Part shown: positions 63,309 to 64,000 of the stretch, piece after piece | How the letters are laid out: the number at the start of each line of letters is the position of its first letter | How positions within the stretch are numbered: the stretch's first letter is position 1 | Source: Pseudomonas donghuensis | GTDB taxonomy: Bacteria; Pseudomonadota; Gammaproteobacteria; Pseudomonadales; Pseudomonadaceae | Direction of reading: 5' to 3' | Assembly: GCF_000259195.1 (NCBI RefSeq) | Contig: NZ_JH650757.1 | Location: 242,472 to 306,471, forward strand | Length of the DNA: 64,000 bases | The notes under the pieces: generated by a model | The model's input: the letters and a program-made list of their open reading frames with translations, nothing else | What the model was told of the DNA's origin: nothing | Databases searched by the model: none | Translations under genes and position numbers: made by a program

Positions 63309-64000
63309 ATGTCCGATTCCTCCACCGCCCAGGCCGCGCCGGATGCGCGTGCGCAGTTTCTGAGCCTGCTCGCCACCAGCCTGGAACAGAACGCCCTGAT
63401 CAAGCTGGTGCTGGCGCGCCCTGTCGGCAACGAAGAAACCCTGCAGCGCATCATCGCCAAGCCGCTGACGGTCAAGGGCCAGGCTTGCGTGTCGTTCGTC
63501 TACCGCTACAAGACCCGCGACATCACCCGCAACCTGGGCAACGACGAAGCGCTGGCGCTGGTCGACGAGTTGCTCCCGGCCTCGTTTCGCAACGCCCACC
63601 TGCTTAGCCTCAGCGACGAAGCGCAGCTGGAATTCAGCAAGAAGGGCAAGCCGATGCTCCACCGCAGCGCCGTGCAGCAGGCGCGCCAGGTGCCGGCCGG
63701 TGAGCATGACCGGGAGAAGAAGCGCTACCTGGAACTGAGCCGGCCGTTCTTGCAGGACCTGGGCGTGACCGACAAGCAACAAGCGTTGATCCCGGCGATG
63801 TCGCGCAAGTGGAAGCAGATCAACAAGTTCATCGAAGTGTTCTCCCACGCCCTGAATTCGGCGCCGCTGGCCGCCGACCAAGCGCTGCGGGTGGCCGACT
63901 TCGGCTCGGGCAAGGGCTACCTGACCTTCGCCATCCACGACTACCTGCGCCATACCCTGCAGCGTGAAGCGCAGGTGACCGGCGTCGAGCTGCGCGCGGA
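63309..64000 (+). CDS. SAM-dependent methyltransferase (partial, cut by window end)
   Basis: The first 230 codons of a gene that runs off the window. It begins MSDSSTAQAAPDARAQFL; the Rossmann SAM-binding motif VADFGSGKGYLTF is near residue 212 and the predicted acidic strand-2 residue in TGVELRA follows. The first 200 residues are an uncharacterised N-terminal extension with the RYKTRDITRN and KGKPMLHRSA blocks. Related to uncharacterised bacterial methyltransferase-like proteins; substrate unknown. The end is not visible here. Confidence 0.88.
   Translation, partial: MSDSSTAQAAPDARAQFLSLLATSLEQNALIKLVLARPVGNEETLQRIIAKPLTVKGQACVSFVYRYKTRDITRNLGNDEALALVDELLPASFRNAHLLSLSDEAQLEFSKKGKPMLHRSAVQQARQVPAGEHDREKKRYLELSRPFLQDLGVTDKQQALIPAMSRKWKQINKFIEVFSHALNSAPLAADQALRVADFGSGKGYLTFAIHDYLRHTLQREAQVTGVELRA

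Overview
The window is chromosomal DNA from a high-GC gammaproteobacterium, almost certainly a Pseudomonas of the putida/fluorescens type. Supporting signs are an MvaT/TurA-type silencer, OprD-family porin, TtgABC/TtgR efflux system with its operator, Pseudomonas REP repeats, GC-rich codon use and a gene order resembling the P. putida pyk-to-bglX region (synteny is from memory, not computed). No rRNA, tRNA, transposase, phage gene or CRISPR array was seen.

Layout. 1-14.6 kb, housekeeping: pyruvate kinase, TPR lipoprotein, PilZ protein, exonuclease I, MvaT-like silencer, PurU with a 57-aa ORF behind it, a translationally coupled glycosyltransferase/deacetylase/flippase-like set, a dCache chemoreceptor, a YjgR-type ATPase and a Pit phosphate transporter. 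14.6-23.4 kb: the pca cluster (pcaR, pcaK, pcaI-J-F, pcaB-D-C) for protocatechuate and 4-hydroxybenzoate catabolism; pcaGH and pcaT are not here. 23.5-32.2 kb: a sulfate-ester block bounded by REP repeats (DUF962 protein, Crp/Fnr regulator, arylsulfatase atsA, ABC genes atsC and a fused-permease atsB, binding protein atsR, LysR regulator, alkylsulfatase atsK). 32.2-44.2 kb: OprD-type porin, ttgABC/ttgR efflux, DHA2 drug exporter, pobA and its AraC-type regulator. 44.2-53.8 kb: small accessory genes and regulators, including a thiamine-diphosphate decarboxylase plus aldehyde dehydrogenase pair and a tiny exported protein with three EDGFDRT repeats. 54.1-58.7 kb: a sigma54-dependent dicarboxylate-type transporter with its two-component system. 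58.7-64 kb: periplasmic beta-glucosidase, LemA/TPM genes, and a methyltransferase cut by the window end.

How it fits together. Aromatic acids would enter through the porin and PcaK, 4-hydroxybenzoate is hydroxylated by PobA, and the PcaB/D/C and PcaI/J/F enzymes funnel protocatechuate products to succinyl-CoA and acetyl-CoA. A 9-bp CGATAATCG core (either strand) recurs before pcaR, pcaK and pcaI, in each case as two copies 19 bp apart, and singly before the porin gene and between pobA and pobR, suggesting one PcaR regulon across the region. The ats block shares its own 19-bp motif upstream of atsB and atsK. The transporter at 54.1 kb has a GG-N10-GC sigma54 promoter and two 12-bp direct repeats 32 bp apart, as expected for control by the adjacent NtrC-type regulator.
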